In this document: piece by piece, positions 5,411 through 5,989 of the stretch
How positions within the stretch are numbered: position 1 is the stretch's first letter
Layout of the letters: every line of letters starts with the position of its first letter
Assembly: GCA_017420455.1 (NCBI GenBank)
Contig: JAFOJB010000424.1
Location: 1 to 5,989, forward strand
Length of the DNA: 5,989 nt
Source: Blautia sp.
GTDB lineage: Bacteria; Bacillota; Clostridia; Lachnospirales; Lachnospiraceae
Reading direction: 5' to 3'
The notes under the pieces: model-generated
Databases searched by the model: none
What the model saw: only the letters and a program-made list of their open reading frames with translations
What the model was told of the DNA's origin: nothing
Translations under genes and position numbers: made by a program

Positions 5411-5437
5411 GAGAAAAGGGGACGGTTCCTTTTTCTC
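5411..5437 (-). repeat. Single REP-like palindromic unit touching a stop codon
   Basis: On the minus strand GAGAAAAAGG and CCTTTTCTC pair (one bulged A) around AACCGTCC. The core AAAGGAACCGTCCCC matches the AAAGGACCGTCCCC core of the element at 1990-2067 apart from one extra A, but the outer arms are GAGAA/TTCTC instead of ACACA/TGTGT. The first two bases of the stem are the last two bases of the TGA stop codon of the TIM-barrel gene (5438-5436). No U-run follows on the minus strand, so it is a repeat rather than a standard terminator. Confidence 0.7.
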
Positions 5438-5989
5438 ACAGGCAGCTTTTCAGAATCTCCAGGCTCTTCCGGACCTGTTCCTTCGTACTGCATTCGATGG
5501 TCCAGGTAACCGGCGCAGGACCTGTATCCAGCACCTTAAGCAGAGATTCCAGCGGGATATTTCCTTCTCCGAGGGCAAGATGGGAATCTCTGTCTCCCAT
5601 ATTGTCATGGAGATGCACATGCCGGACCCATGGTTGCAGCTCTTCTGCCCACTCCAGGACAGAATGGGCCGAATAACAGTGGGCATGGCCGATGTCCAGG
5701 CAGATGCCGAAATTCTCCCGCGTCACACTCTCTGCCACTTCCAGAAAGGGAATGATCTCCCGGTCCAGAACATTCTCCATGCATACCATGATGTCCCGGT
5801 GTTCCTGCAGGAACTCCAGAAAGAAATCCGCAATACGTTCTGCCCATCCTTCCAGGTAATATACGGTCGGGATCATCCCACTGTGGAAAACGATCCGCTC
5901 TGCCCCCAACTCCATACCGGCCAGATATGCCTGATGGAAGCGTTCCCATGTGACGCGCCGGATCCCGCTGTCGAAGGACATGGGGTTCA
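5436..5989 (-). CDS. Sugar-phosphate isomerase/epimerase-like TIM-barrel protein (N-terminus beyond window)
   Basis: The frame is open to the right edge (Asn-Pro precede the Met at 5981), so 5981 is probably internal. Family members usually have a similar DLNPxS stretch well inside the protein, and roughly 60 residues are likely missing. Numbering from that Met, motifs of the xylose-isomerase-like (AP_endonuc_2) barrel are: VFHSG (31-35), a beta-strand Glu in CMEN (67-70), CLDIGHAH (94-101) with Asp96 and His99, HVHLHDNMGDRDSH (121-134) with an HLHDN strand, LGEGNIP (137-143), and the last-strand Glu163 in WTIEC. These are the usual divalent-metal and sugar-binding positions, so a metal-dependent isomerase or epimerase acting on a small sugar is likely, but the substrate is unknown. 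The protein is presumably cytoplasmic. The stop codon overlaps a REP-like repeat. Confidence 0.88.
   Translation of the reverse strand, partial: NPMSFDSGIRRVTWERFHQAYLAGMELGAERIVFHSGMIPTVYYLEGWAERIADFFLEFLQEHRDIMVCMENVLDREIIPFLEVAESVTRENFGICLDIGHAHCYSAHSVLEWAEELQPWVRHVHLHDNMGDRDSHLALGEGNIPLESLLKVLDTGPAPVTWTIECSTKEQVRKSLEILKSCL

Overview
The window has five genes, all on the minus strand, so transcription runs from high to low coordinates. The G+C content is moderate, the ribosome binding sites are strong AGGAGG types, and the signal peptides and secreted beta-propeller protein are of Gram-positive anaerobe style. Together these suggest a Clostridia genome (Bacillota), probably Lachnospiraceae. 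I cannot name a genus from sequence alone.

Layout in transcription order. (1) 5989-5436: the C-terminal two thirds or so of a sugar-phosphate isomerase/epimerase-like TIM-barrel protein, cut by the right edge. (2) 5435-5305: a gap with a short palindromic repeat touching the preceding stop codon, a good sigma-A-type promoter with an extended -10, and a small leader hairpin. (3) 5304-2100: a three-gene importer of the iron-siderophore/heme/corrinoid class: substrate-binding protein (5304-4342), FecCD-type permease (4039-2978) and ABC ATPase (2861-2100). (4) 2099-1832: a gap dominated by a perfect 30-bp inverted repeat with a 5-nt loop, plus a possible promoter. (5) 1831-1: a secreted beta-propeller-domain protein, open at the left edge and missing only its C-terminus.

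The three transporter genes work together. The exported receptor captures a metal chelate or corrinoid outside the membrane, the permease dimer forms the channel, and the ATPase dimer drives import. The substrate cannot be settled from the window. I see no recognisable cobalamin riboswitch or Fur box. The receptor has no lipobox cysteine, which is unusual for a Gram-positive binding protein.

The most interesting material is non-coding. The 302-bp gap between receptor and permease genes holds a terminator-like hairpin just after the receptor stop, three imperfect 46-48 bp tandem units that each carry a hairpin with GGA in the loop, a possible antiterminator, and a long terminator-like hairpin ending in a U-run right before the permease ribosome binding site. 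This looks like a device for making more receptor than permease, possibly with regulated read-through. Separately, two intergenic sites share the core AAAGGA(A)CCGTCCCC inside stems whose arms differ but stay complementary, as expected of a REP-like mobile palindrome family.
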